Position numbers and translations under genes: made by a program
In this document: piece after piece, positions 19,601 to 27,829 of the stretch
Numbering within the stretch: position 1 is the first letter of the stretch
How the letters are laid out: each line of letters begins with the position of its first letter
Source: Nibrella saemangeumensis
Lineage (GTDB): Bacteria > Bacteroidota > Bacteroidia > Cytophagales > Spirosomataceae
DNA: 64,000 nt
Assembly (NCBI RefSeq): GCF_039541915.1
Contig: NZ_BAABHD010000082.1
Coordinates: 186,001-250,000 of the forward strand
Direction of reading: 5' to 3'
The notes under the pieces: generated by a model
The model's database searches: none
What the model was told of the DNA's origin: nothing
The model's input: the letters and a program-made list of their open reading frames with translations, nothing else

Positions 19601-19967
19601 CATACCCCAGCGCCCGTTGCTCTTTGGCAATGCCCAAAGCAGTTACAACAACCTCGTTTAGTGTTTTGTCATCGTCGGCCAGGGATAGGTTAATGGTGTT
19701 ATCGTCACCGACAGTAACTTCCTGTGAAGCGAACCCTAACGAGCTAAATTGCAGTACATTGCCTCTCTGCGCGCTAAGGCTGTAGTTTCCGTTGGCATCT
19801 GTAACAGTTCCTTTGTTGGTTCCTTTAATAAGGATGTTGACGCCGGGCAGGCTTTCCTTGTTTTTATCGGTCACCTTTCCGGTGATGGTCTGCTGAGCCA
19901 AGGCAAGCTGGCAGCAGAACAAGAGCAAGGTTGCCAAAAAAGTAGATTTACTTCTGCATTCTCTCAT
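16635..19967 (-). CDS. SusC/RagA family TonB-linked outer-membrane transporter
   Basis: TonB-dependent outer-membrane receptor of 1110 aa, full length for the family. After a signal peptide (LATLLLFCCQLALAQ) comes a carboxypeptidase-regulatory-like domain (GKVTDKNKESLPGVNILIKG). Next is the SusC signature and TonB-box region (LNEVVVTALGI), a plug (ALYGSEAVNGVVLVTTKTGK), and a 22-strand-type barrel ending in phenylalanine. The ATG is at 19967. It forms an import complex with the SusD protein downstream. A 464-nt AT-rich region separates it from the divergent ROK regulator, which is the likely controller. Confidence 0.96.
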   Translation of the reverse strand: MRECRSKSTFLATLLLFCCQLALAQQTITGKVTDKNKESLPGVNILIKGTNKGTVTDANGNYSLSAQRGNVLQFSSLGFASQEVTVGDDNTINLSLADDDKTLNEVVVTALGIAKEQRALGYATAVVNNEALIKTATPNFATALYGKAPGVTINSTPGGATSAVSISIRGLASITGNTQPLIVMDGIPIRNGETRNNDYWGDQRIRGNGILDLNPADIENISILKGASAAALYGSEAVNGVVLVTTKTGKGKKGLGVDFMASYSVDKIAYLPRYQNVRGPGYMLNYANGGQDDNGFIYYDTDGDGKGDTRGLLNATVNFGPKFDGQPVMAFDGVVRPYSPSGNSYADLFQNANSANINLAVSKVMDNANVRFSYTRQDNGMISYGAKNERNIMNLTTSFNTSPKLKTDLTVNYINQYTHNRPYKVDRMINNFTGMMNRFEAADWYFNKYQTSQGYRYVTGTNQSLTPKENIIRNGFKTDIADYVWSTRANTYDEYSNRVIASATQTWDITKGLMLRGRVGTDLTSERIEDKQRSAIPLAFGYSGSFGMNNNLYSNVYTDILLRYTHAINEDIAVTAQGGYTANKMLNTFMSRSTNGGLSTENFFDVSASVNTANSNTSRDRYLRDAFLGTVNFDYKNFFFVEGTIRRDRTSTLAKGNNAFVYPSVNSSLVLSDVFRLPTAISYAKLRASWGIVGNYPLIYSANNAYNQGNLGIQQTGGSSVLYTNISSDYGNDRIRPEQKREYEFGLETRLFRNRLSVDLSYYNAQIVDQILPLSIAATSGARTILANIGTLRNQGLELGLNVSPIQAKDANGLNWDLTLNLARNMNKVEKLANNSTELLHADYDGNAAQLRSVVGQPMGDIYVHPILTNANGQKIVGPNGIYQLDANTWIKAGNAMPKLTGGLINSFDYKGVSLYAVVDFRYGGHIMPTGINWLTSRGLTEESLTAMDAEHGGLRYYKDAAGKGIPTTGNAGPNGEKVYNDGMLMDGVLANGEKNTNIVSQAVYYNSTYNWGGPQYSNSRYELYVKENSYVKMRELSLGYRLPAGLTRRIGTQNLTLSVFGRNLFFFYRTIKDLDAEQTNAGTRWVDNINNAGNNPSFRTMGVMLRASF

Positions 19968-20431
19968 CGTTTAACGGTTTACAGTTAATTTAACACAATG
20001 ATTATATATTTTTAAAATAAATCAAAATATCTGTTCTTTTTTATAAAAAAATATAATCAAATACAGGAAATATTAAGGATTAAAGCTAAATACTCCTGAT
20101 TGCCTGGATACAGTTTTTAAAAGTTATACGTTGGGCTGTCTGAAATGTAATTTATCAAACTGTTAAAATTCAGCGGTTTATCTATATAGATGTGCAAATT
20201 TTTTGATCCCCCCTGATGGGCTATCAACTTATGAGAAAAATGCTATTGATATATTTTTGATGATTATTAGGTAATTTTGTTTATATTTTTCCATCTTTAT
20301 GTCTATTAATTAAAATATTTTAAAATTTGTTACCTGGTAGAATAGGTGAAGCGCTTTTGCGGTATGGTAGTATTATTATACAAAAGGTAGCTTTTCATAT
20401 ATAAGGTATCCATCGACGTTTTTTCTTAACC
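19968..20431. promoter_or_regulatory. AT-rich divergent control region, susC / ROK gene
   Basis: A 464-nt gap, much more AT-rich than its flanks. On the plus strand TATTTTTG (20252-20259) and TAATTTTG (20272-20279) each match the TAnnTTTG -7 consensus. The second has a TTG 23 nt upstream, so it is a candidate start for the ROK gene. No exact minus-strand -7 match for susC was found; CAAAATA at 20023 is one base short. No clear palindromic operator could be assigned. Confidence 0.4.
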
Positions 20432-21667
20432 ATGTTGACTTCCATAAAAGCATCTAACGGACCAGTTGCCACAGACGGAGAGTCTGTTGTAAACCTTAAA
20501 AAGGGCAGGATGAAGCGCAGCATTCTCCAGCAGCTTTACTTAGTCGGCACCGTCACCATTGCGCAACTGACGCGGGCGCTACACGCGAGTGTTCCCTCTG
20601 TTACGGCGCTGATTGAGGAGTTAATGCTGGAGAAGTGGATTGTAGACGTGGGGACGGCCGATGCCCAGTTTGGCCGCAAGCCGGCACTCTATGCCCTGAA
20701 CAATGAGGACCGGTTTGTGCTGGTGCTGGATATTACCGTTCATGATACCAAGATTTTCATTTTTAATTGTCGGAATGAGGTTATCGTCCGGCGGGATACT
20801 CCGCTTGGGTTAGAAAATAATCCCGCCTTTCTGACTAATCTGCTCGGCAGCGTTGATCTGGTACTCGACGAAGCCTCGGTCCGTTTAGAAGAGATCGTCG
20901 CGGTTGGAGTCTCCATGCCTGGGTTGGTCGACCCAGACAACGGGGTTAATCATACCTATCAGAATCTCAGCCCGAACCATTCTTCGCTGGGTGAACAGCT
21001 GGAAAAGCATTTTGCTCGGCCGGTTTATCTGCTGAATGACTCCAAAGCAACGGCCCTGGGCGAACATCGCTTCGGTCTGTTACGGGGAAAACGTCACGCT
21101 TTATCCATAAATATCGACTGGGGTGGGATGGGATTAGGCGTTATTCTGAATGGGGAAGTCTTTCAGGGCGCATCGGGCTTTGCCGGTGAACTGGGGCATA
21201 TACCCGTTAAACCGGATGGTGACCTTTGTCAATGCGGTAAGATTGGTTGCCTGGACACCATAGCGTCGGCGACTTCTGTGGTTAAACGGGTAAAAAGCCA
21301 GCTACGGGAAGGTCAGATCTCCCGGTTGGCCGACATGGATATTGATCTGATCGACATCCGAACCGTTATCGACGCAGCGAATTTCGGAGATGCGTTTGCG
21401 ATTGACCTGCTTCACGACCTGGGTAAGGAATTAGGCAGGGGTTTGTCAATGGCGGTTCACCTGTTTAACCCGGAGGCCATTGTCGTGAATGGTGTTCTGG
21501 CCAAAGCCGGCAAATTCATCAGTAATCCCATTGAGCAGGTCATTAACAAATACTGCTTTGCCGACTTCCGAAATAACTTATCGATCAGTATGTCGGAACT
21601 GGGCGAAATGGCCAAGCCCTACGGCGTACAGATCTATGTGATGGAACATGTGCTTGATAGTCAATAA
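20432..21667 (+). CDS. ROK-family transcriptional regulator (NagC/XylR type)
   Basis: Sugar-responsive regulator of 411 aa. The N-terminal winged helix (about 25-90) includes QQLYLVGTVTIAQLTRAL. The sugar-kinase-like ROK body has SINIDWGGMGLG and GASGFAGELGHI, followed by the zinc-binding cysteine motif CQCGKIGCL. Two features favour regulation: the DNA-binding N-terminus and the divergent position opposite susC with a fucosidase downstream. It probably represses or activates this small utilisation locus in response to a sugar. The ligand is unknown. Confidence 0.92.
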   Translation: MLTSIKASNGPVATDGESVVNLKKGRMKRSILQQLYLVGTVTIAQLTRALHASVPSVTALIEELMLEKWIVDVGTADAQFGRKPALYALNNEDRFVLVLDITVHDTKIFIFNCRNEVIVRRDTPLGLENNPAFLTNLLGSVDLVLDEASVRLEEIVAVGVSMPGLVDPDNGVNHTYQNLSPNHSSLGEQLEKHFARPVYLLNDSKATALGEHRFGLLRGKRHALSINIDWGGMGLGVILNGEVFQGASGFAGELGHIPVKPDGDLCQCGKIGCLDTIASATSVVKRVKSQLREGQISRLADMDIDLIDIRTVIDAANFGDAFAIDLLHDLGKELGRGLSMAVHLFNPEAIVVNGVLAKAGKFISNPIEQVINKYCFADFRNNLSISMSELGEMAKPYGVQIYVMEHVLDSQ

Positions 21668-21671
21668 GAAG

Positions 21672-21867
21672 ATGTATAAGAGTGTATTACTGCCAACCTT
21701 GCTGGCCGGCAGCCTCCAGGCACAGGCACAGGAATACCCTGCTGAACAAATGCCCGATTCAGGTGAGCCGCGTTCAGTTGCCGGTGTATAATGAGCGCTA
21801 TACCAGTGATCACCTCAGCGCCTATTTCGCCTGGACAAGCCCGGAAATCGCCCGCCCGGCGGACTAA
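21672..21867 (+). pseudogene. Remnant of a secreted protein gene
   Basis: Just after the ROK stop, a 39-codon frame (21672-21791) opens with a signal-peptide-like start, MYKSVLLPTLLAGSLQAQAQ, and then stops. The next frame continues with protein-like sequence (QLPVYNERYTSDHLSAYFAW) to a stop at 21867. The pattern suggests a secreted protein reduced by internal deletion and frameshift, lying between the regulator and the GH29 gene. I cannot name the family. A short functional leader peptide is an alternative but less likely. Confidence 0.5.
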
Positions 21868-21902
21868 ACCAAGGCCTGACGCTCCAACCAAGATTGCCAT
21901 TT

Positions 21903-23345
21903 ATGAAACACAATTTGCTTACCGGCATAGCCGGCCTTCTGTTGGCGACTACGACACTGGCGCAGCAGCATTCCGAACAGAACCATGCTAAATACGTGCC
22001 ACCGAAAGACCCCCTTGTTCAGCAGAAGCTGAGCCAATGGCAGGACATTAAATTCGGATTGCTGATGCATTGGGGTACCTATAGTCAGTGGGGCGTTGTA
22101 GAGTCATGGTCGCTCTGCCCCGAAGATGAAGGCTGGTGCGAACGTCGTGGTCCCTATGCCGCCAACTGGTACGAATACAAGAAAGCGTATGAGAACCTGC
22201 AGACCACGTTTAATCCCACGAAGTTCAACCCCGAACGCTGGGCTGAAGCCGCCAAACATGCGGGCATGAAGTACGTGGTCTTTACCACCAAGCACCACGA
22301 TGGCTTCTGTATGTTCGATACCAAACAGACGGATTATAAAATCACCAGTACCAAATCACCGTTCTCCACGAATCCGCGTAGCAACGTGGCTAAGGGGGTG
22401 TTTAATGCGTTCCGGAATCAGAATTTCATGGTGGGGGCTTACTTTTCTAAGCCCGACTGGAACACCCCAACCTATTGGGACCCGTACTTCCCGCCTAAAG
22501 ACCGGAATGTGACTTATTCGCCCAAACGCTACCAGGACCGCTGGCAGAAATTCAAGGATTTTACCTACAACCAGATTGAGGAGCTGATGACTGGCTATGG
22601 CAAGGTCGATATTCTGTGGCTGGATGGCGGCTGGGTACGCCCGGCCAGCACCATTGACACCACCATTAGCTGGCAGAAGACAATTCCCTACGATCAGGAT
22701 ATTGATATGGCCCGTATTGCCCGGATGGCGCGCAGTCATCAGCCGGGTTTGCTGGTAGTAGACCGCACCGTGACCGGCGAGTTTGAAAATTACGTTACCC
22801 CCGAACAATCGATTCCGGATCAGTACATGCCCATACCCTGGGAATCGTGCATGACCATGGGGAATTCCTGGTCGTATATTCCAAAAGAAAACTTCAAGTC
22901 GGCTCACCGTCTGATCCAGACGCTGGTGGATATCGTCGCGAAGAATGGTAACCTGTTGCTCAACATCGCTCCCGGTCCCGACGGGGAATGGCATCCGGAA
23001 GCGTACCAGCGCCTGCAGGAAATCGGCCGGTGGATGGCGACTAACGGAGAGTCGATTTACGGCACCAAGCCCGTAGCGCCCTACCGGCAGGGCCAGTGGG
23101 CCTACACCGAAAAAGGACCGGTTACCTATTTGACGTATCTGCCAAAAGAGGGGGAGCGCTTACCAGAGACAATTACCCTGACAAACCGGTCGGCCGGGTC
23201 AGGCGCTAGGGTCACCCTGTTGGGGTATAACAAGCCACTGAACGCTCAACGGAAGGCCGAAGGACTGATCGTGTCACTGCCGGAAAAGGCGCGTCAGCAA
23301 TTCGCTGGTCAACCAGCGTGGGTATTTAAAATGGAGCAAAAATAA
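21903..23345 (+). CDS. GH29 alpha-L-fucosidase
   Basis: Exported retaining glycosidase of 480 aa that removes alpha-linked L-fucose. The signal peptide is KHNLLTGIAGLLLATTTLAQ from the ATG at 21903; a TTG three codons upstream is less likely. Family GH29 motifs are KFGLLMHWGTYSQWG, VFTTKHHDGFCMFDT and KVDILWLDGGW. In the last, Asp at about 241 matches the known nucleophile position. The C-terminal part has NLLLNIAPGPDGEWHPEA. A small C-terminal beta domain follows. It lies with ROK, SusC and SusD, which suggests processing of imported fucosylated oligosaccharides in the periplasm. Confidence 0.94.
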   Translation: MKHNLLTGIAGLLLATTTLAQQHSEQNHAKYVPPKDPLVQQKLSQWQDIKFGLLMHWGTYSQWGVVESWSLCPEDEGWCERRGPYAANWYEYKKAYENLQTTFNPTKFNPERWAEAAKHAGMKYVVFTTKHHDGFCMFDTKQTDYKITSTKSPFSTNPRSNVAKGVFNAFRNQNFMVGAYFSKPDWNTPTYWDPYFPPKDRNVTYSPKRYQDRWQKFKDFTYNQIEELMTGYGKVDILWLDGGWVRPASTIDTTISWQKTIPYDQDIDMARIARMARSHQPGLLVVDRTVTGEFENYVTPEQSIPDQYMPIPWESCMTMGNSWSYIPKENFKSAHRLIQTLVDIVAKNGNLLLNIAPGPDGEWHPEAYQRLQEIGRWMATNGESIYGTKPVAPYRQGQWAYTEKGPVTYLTYLPKEGERLPETITLTNRSAGSGARVTLLGYNKPLNAQRKAEGLIVSLPEKARQQFAGQPAWVFKMEQK

Positions 23346-23410
23346 ACGGCTCTGCACCCGCCGTCATAGCTTCCGGAGAGGCAGCGCAAACCATCGGGTC
23401 CTACAAACGG

Positions 23411-23460
23411 GCGTGTTCAGCAAAAGGGGGCTAATGGCTGTCCCCTTTGCTGAACACGCT
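23411..23460. terminator. Bidirectional terminator between GH29 and treS
   Basis: A stem of about 20 bp (GCGTGTTCAGC... paired with GCTGAACACGC) lies around a short loop between converging genes. Flanking AAACGGG and CCTGTTT extend the pairing. Confidence 0.8.
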
Positions 23461-23465
23461 CCTGT

Positions 23466-26400
23466 TTACCCGATAATCGACTGAATAATCCGCAGGGGAG
23501 CCAGGGCCTGCTCGGGCTGGCTGCGGAGGCTAGGGCTCAGGTCGTTAACGGCCCGTTCCAGCATATAGGTTTCCAGCATCATCTGCAAATCGGCTTTATC
23601 AGTCGGGAGGATGGTGTTGTCCTGGATGGTCATCAGATAGCCTTCCATAAAAAATCCGCACATGTGGTGCGCCCATAAATCGGCAAAGGGCAGCAGCGGC
23701 CGGATTTCCTCCTGCGTTACCTGATGCGTGGTGAAGAAACCCTCATAGGCTACCTGATAAAAGGAGCGGATCATGGCGGCTACATCCCGCAGGGGAGAAC
23801 GCTTCAGCCGTCGTTCGCTATACGGCCGGGTTGGGTCACCGCCAAAGTTGGTAATGGCCACATCCTTCCCGGTGAACAGGATCTGCTGAAGCCGCATATT
23901 CCCGTGAATCCGAATTTTGACAACGTCCAGCTTTTTGGCATAAATCCGCTTCAGGGTTTCCAGAATATCGTCTTTGCGGTTCGAAATCGTTTGTATTTCC
24001 TGCCGGATGTGGTCCGGCAGCCTCTCCAGACCCCGGGACATGACTTCGTAACTTTCCCGCACCTGCGCCTGCATGGACGAGAACAGCGACCGCTGGTAAT
24101 GCAGTGAGAACTCTTCGGGCGTAAAATCCCGGTGGTTGGTGCCGGCCGCCAGCGCCCGGTGCAGTTCGGCCAGTCGGATGCCCATCTGCCAGGCCTGACC
24201 GGCTGCGTGGGCACCCAGCAAATCCCGGAGGTGTTCGGGCAGGTCGTCAAACGGCGTAGGGTCGATCAGCGAACCGATGTGCTCGTCGGGGCGCAGGCTT
24301 TCGCGATCGCGGGCGAGGATCCGTTCGATAAAGTTGTTCAGCCGTTCGAGCATGAAACTGCGGCCATCGCCGTGGTTCTCCACCATTTCCTGCACCATCC
24401 CAATCTGTACGGCATCCTTCTGGAACTGCCATTCAATAGACCCGAAATACCGGGGTGTATGGGCAAAGGAAGCCTGCTCACACAGGAACCGGCTTAGTTC
24501 GACGTCGGGGTTTACGGCCCGGTCTACCTTGCGGTATATTTTCAGGAAGAAGCGGTTGTCATACGTAATGGCGGTATAATCCCGCACCACCGGGTAGAGA
24601 CGCGAGCGGATTTCTTCGGTAGCATCAACAATCTCGCCTAAATCCGAACTGTCCGTAAAGACCAGCGTACTGTTAGACAGGGTAAGCTGCTTATTGGCCA
24701 GCATATTGGTTAGCAGCATTTGCTGGAACCCAACGGTAAACAGAGCATCGCACAGTAACCCTTCCTGATCGCCGACCCGAAGCTGAGCGATCACGGCCTG
24801 CGGACAGTTGTCGCCAATACTGCGGGCTTCCTGCTCCTGCACAAACGTGACCGGCAGCAGGTAATTTTCGGGTAGCCCGCTCTCGTAAGACACCTCCAGC
24901 AGCAGCATGAAAACAGGATGCTCCGTCATAGGTATGGTTGCCTGTTCGCTGATGCGGAGACTGAAAATACTGCGGCCATTACCGGCAAACCAGCTTGATT
25001 TGCGCAGAAAAGCCGGGAACAGGCTGCTTTCCAGCCGGCTGCGGTTGCTATTGCTCAAGAGGTCTTCCCAACGGTCCAGGGTTAGCTCCGGCAGGGACTC
25101 CTTCGCGTCGGCTTCGCTTCTGACTTTCTCCAGCAAAAACCACTGGAACTCGTGGGCGCTGAGGGTAAAGAAATACGGCCGGTCTTCGCGGATGGCGGGG
25201 AACCGGTTCCGGCTGAACACCTCAACCGGTACGTACCCACCGAAGTTGCTCAGCTCAATCTCCGCCGGCTGCGAAAATTTTGAAAGGTTTACCACAATCA
25301 GCAGCGTCTCGTCTTCATAGGTACGCGTGAAGGCCAGCACCTTTGGATTCTCCACGGGCAGGAATTTCATGTCCCCCCGGCTGAAGGCCTTATACCGCTT
25401 GCGCATGGTAATGATGTGCTTCATGAACCAGAACAGCGAGGAGGTATTCCGGCGCTGCATCTCCACGTTTACCGACTCATAGTGGTACTCCGGGTCCAGA
25501 ATAATGGGCAGGTATAACTGGTGCGGGTTGGATTCCGAAAAGCCGGCATTGCGGTCGGGTGACCATTGCATAGGCGTTCGGACGCCGTCGCGGTCGCCAA
25601 GGTAAAAGTTATCGCCCATCCCGATTTCATCGCCGTAATAGATCACCGGCGTACCGGGTAGTGAAAACAGCAGCGAGTTCATCAGCTCAATGCGCCGGCG
25701 GTTATTTTCCATGAGCGGGGCCAGTCGGTGCCGGATGCCGAGGTTGATACGCGCTTTGGGATCTTTGGCGTAGACCTTGTACATATAGTCCCGCTCTTCG
25801 TCGGTCACCATTTCCAGCGTCAGTTCGTCGTGGTTGCGCAGGAAGATGGCCCACTGGCAGACCTCGGGGATCTCGGGTGTCTGGTCGAAGATGTCCGTAA
25901 TCGGGTAGCGGTCTTCCATTTGGAGCGACATAAACATCCGGGGCATCACCGGGAAGTGGTAGTTCATGTGGCATTCGTCGCCATCGCCGAAATACGAGGC
26001 CGAATCTTCGGGCCACATATTGGCTTCGGCCAGGAAAGCAATGCCAGGGAACCGTTCGTCAATATGTTTCCTGAGTTTTTTCAGGAACGCATGGGTTTCC
26101 GGCAGGTTTTCGCCGTTGGTCCCTTCCCGCTCAAACAGATACGGCACGGCGTCGAGCCGGAAGCCGTCGACCCCCATCGCGCACCAGTAGTCGAGTATTT
26201 TAAAAATTTCCTCCTGCACCAGCGGACTGTCGTAGTTAAGGTCGGGCTGGTGGTGGAAGAACCGGTGCCAGTAGTACTGCTGCGCTACCGGGTCCCAGGT
26301 CCAGTTGGAGGCTTCAAAATCCTGGAAGATAATCCGGACGTCTTTGTACTGGGTAGGGTCGTCGCTCCAGACGTAGAAATCCCGTTCGGGCGAGCCTTTG

Positions 26401-26780
26401 GGGGCCTGTCGCGCCCGCTGAAACCACGGATGCTGGTCGGAGGTGTGGTTGATGACCAGCTCGGTAATGACTTTCAGATTACGCTTGTGGGCTTCGCTCA
26501 GCAGCTGTTTAAAATCAGCGATATTGCCGTAGCGGGGGTTGATGCTGTAATAATCGGCGATGTCGTAGCCGTCGTCGCGCAGGGGAGACGGGTAAAAGGG
26601 CAGCAGCCAGATGGCCGTTACGCCCAGTTCCTGCAGGTAATCGAGTTTTTCCAGGAGGCCTTTAAAATCACCAATGCCATCGCCGTTGCCGTCGCGGAAG
26701 GCCTTGATGTGTAACTCGTAAATGACGGCATCTTTATACCAGTGAAGCTTATCGTCCAGAACAGGTTTGTTGTCTGCCAT
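23466..26780 (-). CDS. treS: Trehalose synthase fused to a degenerate maltokinase domain
   Basis: Fusion of 1104 aa. Residues 1 to about 540 are a GH13 maltose alpha-D-glucosyltransferase that interconverts maltose and trehalose. Its catalytic residues look intact: Asp210 in GVDGFRLD, Glu252 in FLAEANMWPE, and Asp318 in LRNHDELTLEM. Residues about 570-1104 align with maltokinase (Mak/Pep2), which makes maltose 1-phosphate for glycogen synthesis through GlgE. There the kinase motif HGDYHLGQ reads HGNMRLQQ (residues 959-966) and DFEGEP reads NFGGDP (from 978). The catalytic and metal-binding aspartates are therefore both asparagine. The domain fold and the following PYSERRLKRSPLRDVA block are kept. 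The kinase half is probably inactive or repurposed. Confidence 0.92.
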   Translation of the reverse strand: MADNKPVLDDKLHWYKDAVIYELHIKAFRDGNGDGIGDFKGLLEKLDYLQELGVTAIWLLPFYPSPLRDDGYDIADYYSINPRYGNIADFKQLLSEAHKRNLKVITELVINHTSDQHPWFQRARQAPKGSPERDFYVWSDDPTQYKDVRIIFQDFEASNWTWDPVAQQYYWHRFFHHQPDLNYDSPLVQEEIFKILDYWCAMGVDGFRLDAVPYLFEREGTNGENLPETHAFLKKLRKHIDERFPGIAFLAEANMWPEDSASYFGDGDECHMNYHFPVMPRMFMSLQMEDRYPITDIFDQTPEIPEVCQWAIFLRNHDELTLEMVTDEERDYMYKVYAKDPKARINLGIRHRLAPLMENNRRRIELMNSLLFSLPGTPVIYYGDEIGMGDNFYLGDRDGVRTPMQWSPDRNAGFSESNPHQLYLPIILDPEYHYESVNVEMQRRNTSSLFWFMKHIITMRKRYKAFSRGDMKFLPVENPKVLAFTRTYEDETLLIVVNLSKFSQPAEIELSNFGGYVPVEVFSRNRFPAIREDRPYFFTLSAHEFQWFLLEKVRSEADAKESLPELTLDRWEDLLSNSNRSRLESSLFPAFLRKSSWFAGNGRSIFSLRISEQATIPMTEHPVFMLLLEVSYESGLPENYLLPVTFVQEQEARSIGDNCPQAVIAQLRVGDQEGLLCDALFTVGFQQMLLTNMLANKQLTLSNSTLVFTDSSDLGEIVDATEEIRSRLYPVVRDYTAITYDNRFFLKIYRKVDRAVNPDVELSRFLCEQASFAHTPRYFGSIEWQFQKDAVQIGMVQEMVENHGDGRSFMLERLNNFIERILARDRESLRPDEHIGSLIDPTPFDDLPEHLRDLLGAHAAGQAWQMGIRLAELHRALAAGTNHRDFTPEEFSLHYQRSLFSSMQAQVRESYEVMSRGLERLPDHIRQEIQTISNRKDDILETLKRIYAKKLDVVKIRIHGNMRLQQILFTGKDVAITNFGGDPTRPYSERRLKRSPLRDVAAMIRSFYQVAYEGFFTTHQVTQEEIRPLLPFADLWAHHMCGFFMEGYLMTIQDNTILPTDKADLQMMLETYMLERAVNDLSPSLRSQPEQALAPLRIIQSIIG

Positions 26781-27196
26781 AACGGTTTGGAGCAGTTTTC
26801 TTAGGTTGAGCGAAAGGAGTTTGTACCGGACAGATACCGGTAGCGGAGATCAGCACAAACTGATCGTTACGTATGATAAACTGATGGAAGCGGTGTTTGT
26901 TACAGGATCTGTGGACCGTTCCCCGCCTGGGGCAGCCATCGTTGGCAGTGACAAACTGACGAAAAAGCACTAAACGTGACAAACGGTAAACTAATGCTGA
27001 CTTTAAATGAAAAACCTCTTTTTGTGAAGGAACTGTAAAGCCAGGGCCGCTGTTAATTTGGGACTAAGTAGGTAATTAATAGAAAATTTTAATGCTTCTG
27101 CCTACCTAACGTATTAGTTTTTATCCCGAGGGTGCTTTTGTGAATAACGGAAAGGCAAATCACACTTTCTGCTGAATTATCTCTTCATAACAAAAC
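26781..27196. other. Intergenic region upstream of treS and the GMC pair
   Basis: A 416-nt divergent gap that must hold promoters for treS (minus) and the Gluconate_2-dh3 gene (plus). A 68-codon plus-strand frame at 26767-26973 overlaps the treS start and shows no family features. TTAATTTG near 27055 is close to, but not, a -7 consensus. No stable hairpin or RNA gene was recognised. Confidence 0.4.
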
Positions 27197-27736
27197 ATGC
27201 AACGAAGATCCGCATTAAAAAACCTGGCGGTGGCCTTTGGGGGACTGGTGAGTCTTCCGGCCTGGGCTAACGGCTGGACCCCGGAATCCATCGGACAGGT
27301 TTCGACTTTATCGGCTAATCAGGAAGCGTTACTGGCTGAAATCGTGGAAACGATTATTCCGGAGACTAACACTCCCGGCGCCAAATCACTCAAAATTCAC
27401 CAGTTCGCGTTGCGGGTGATCAACGACTGTTACGGTGAACCCGCCAAGGCTGCGTTAACAAAAGGTCTTGCGGCAGCGGAAGAAACGGCCCAACAAACCT
27501 TTACGAAATCCTTTATGGCCTGTGATGCTACACAACGAAAGGAGGTTTTTGCTAAGCTGGGCAACGATCCTGATGAGGAAACCAAACGATTTGCCGGACT
27601 GATCAAAAATGTTACCATCCAGGGGTATATGAACTCAGAGTACTACCTGGTCAACGTGGCCAAGTACGTTATGGCTCCTGGCTTCTATCACGGCTGCGTG
27701 CCCGTTCCGTCCCGCGCACTGACCGATAAAAAATAG
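27197..27736 (+). CDS. Gluconate 2-dehydrogenase subunit 3 family protein
   Basis: Small subunit of 179 aa for a flavin-dependent sugar oxidoreductase. It begins MQRRSALKNLAVAFGGL, a twin-arginine-like signal ending near PAWANG. The mature part has the family pattern LLAEIVETIIPETNTPGAKSLKIHQF and a conserved end, GFYHGCVPVPSRAL. The next gene encodes the catalytic GMC subunit and lacks its own signal. The complex is therefore probably assembled in the cytoplasm and exported by Tat with this subunit as carrier. No cytochrome c gene adjoins. Confidence 0.88.
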   Translation: MQRRSALKNLAVAFGGLVSLPAWANGWTPESIGQVSTLSANQEALLAEIVETIIPETNTPGAKSLKIHQFALRVINDCYGEPAKAALTKGLAAAEETAQQTFTKSFMACDATQRKEVFAKLGNDPDEETKRFAGLIKNVTIQGYMNSEYYLVNVAKYVMAPGFYHGCVPVPSRALTDKK

Positions 27737-27745
27737 TTTAAAACT

Positions 27746-27825
27746 GTTTCAGGTTTCACGTTTCAGGTTGCTGACGCGAATAGGCTGCAGCGTGAAACCC
27801 AGAACCTGAAACGTGAAACCTGAAC
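27746..27825. repeat. Heptamer-arm hairpin B (GTTYCAN family)
   Basis: Inverted repeat in the gap between two subunit genes. The left arm is GTTTCAG, GTTTCAC, GTTTCAG, GTT (27746-27769). The right arm, reverse complemented from 27825, begins GTTCAG, GTTTCAC, GTTTCAG, GTT. A run of about 22 nt pairs perfectly. The right arm ends only 4 nt before the GMC start codon at 27830, so it covers the ribosome-binding zone. Confidence 0.9.
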
Positions 27826-27829
27826 ACGA

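Noticed and set aside
19968..20080. Promoter for susC on the minus strand
   Set aside because: CAAAATA at 20023-20029 is one base short of the reversed -7 consensus and the nearest CAAA is too far away, so no site was called.
26767..26973. A 68-codon frame upstream of treS
   Set aside because: It overlaps the treS start, lacks family features, and lies in what should be the promoter region.
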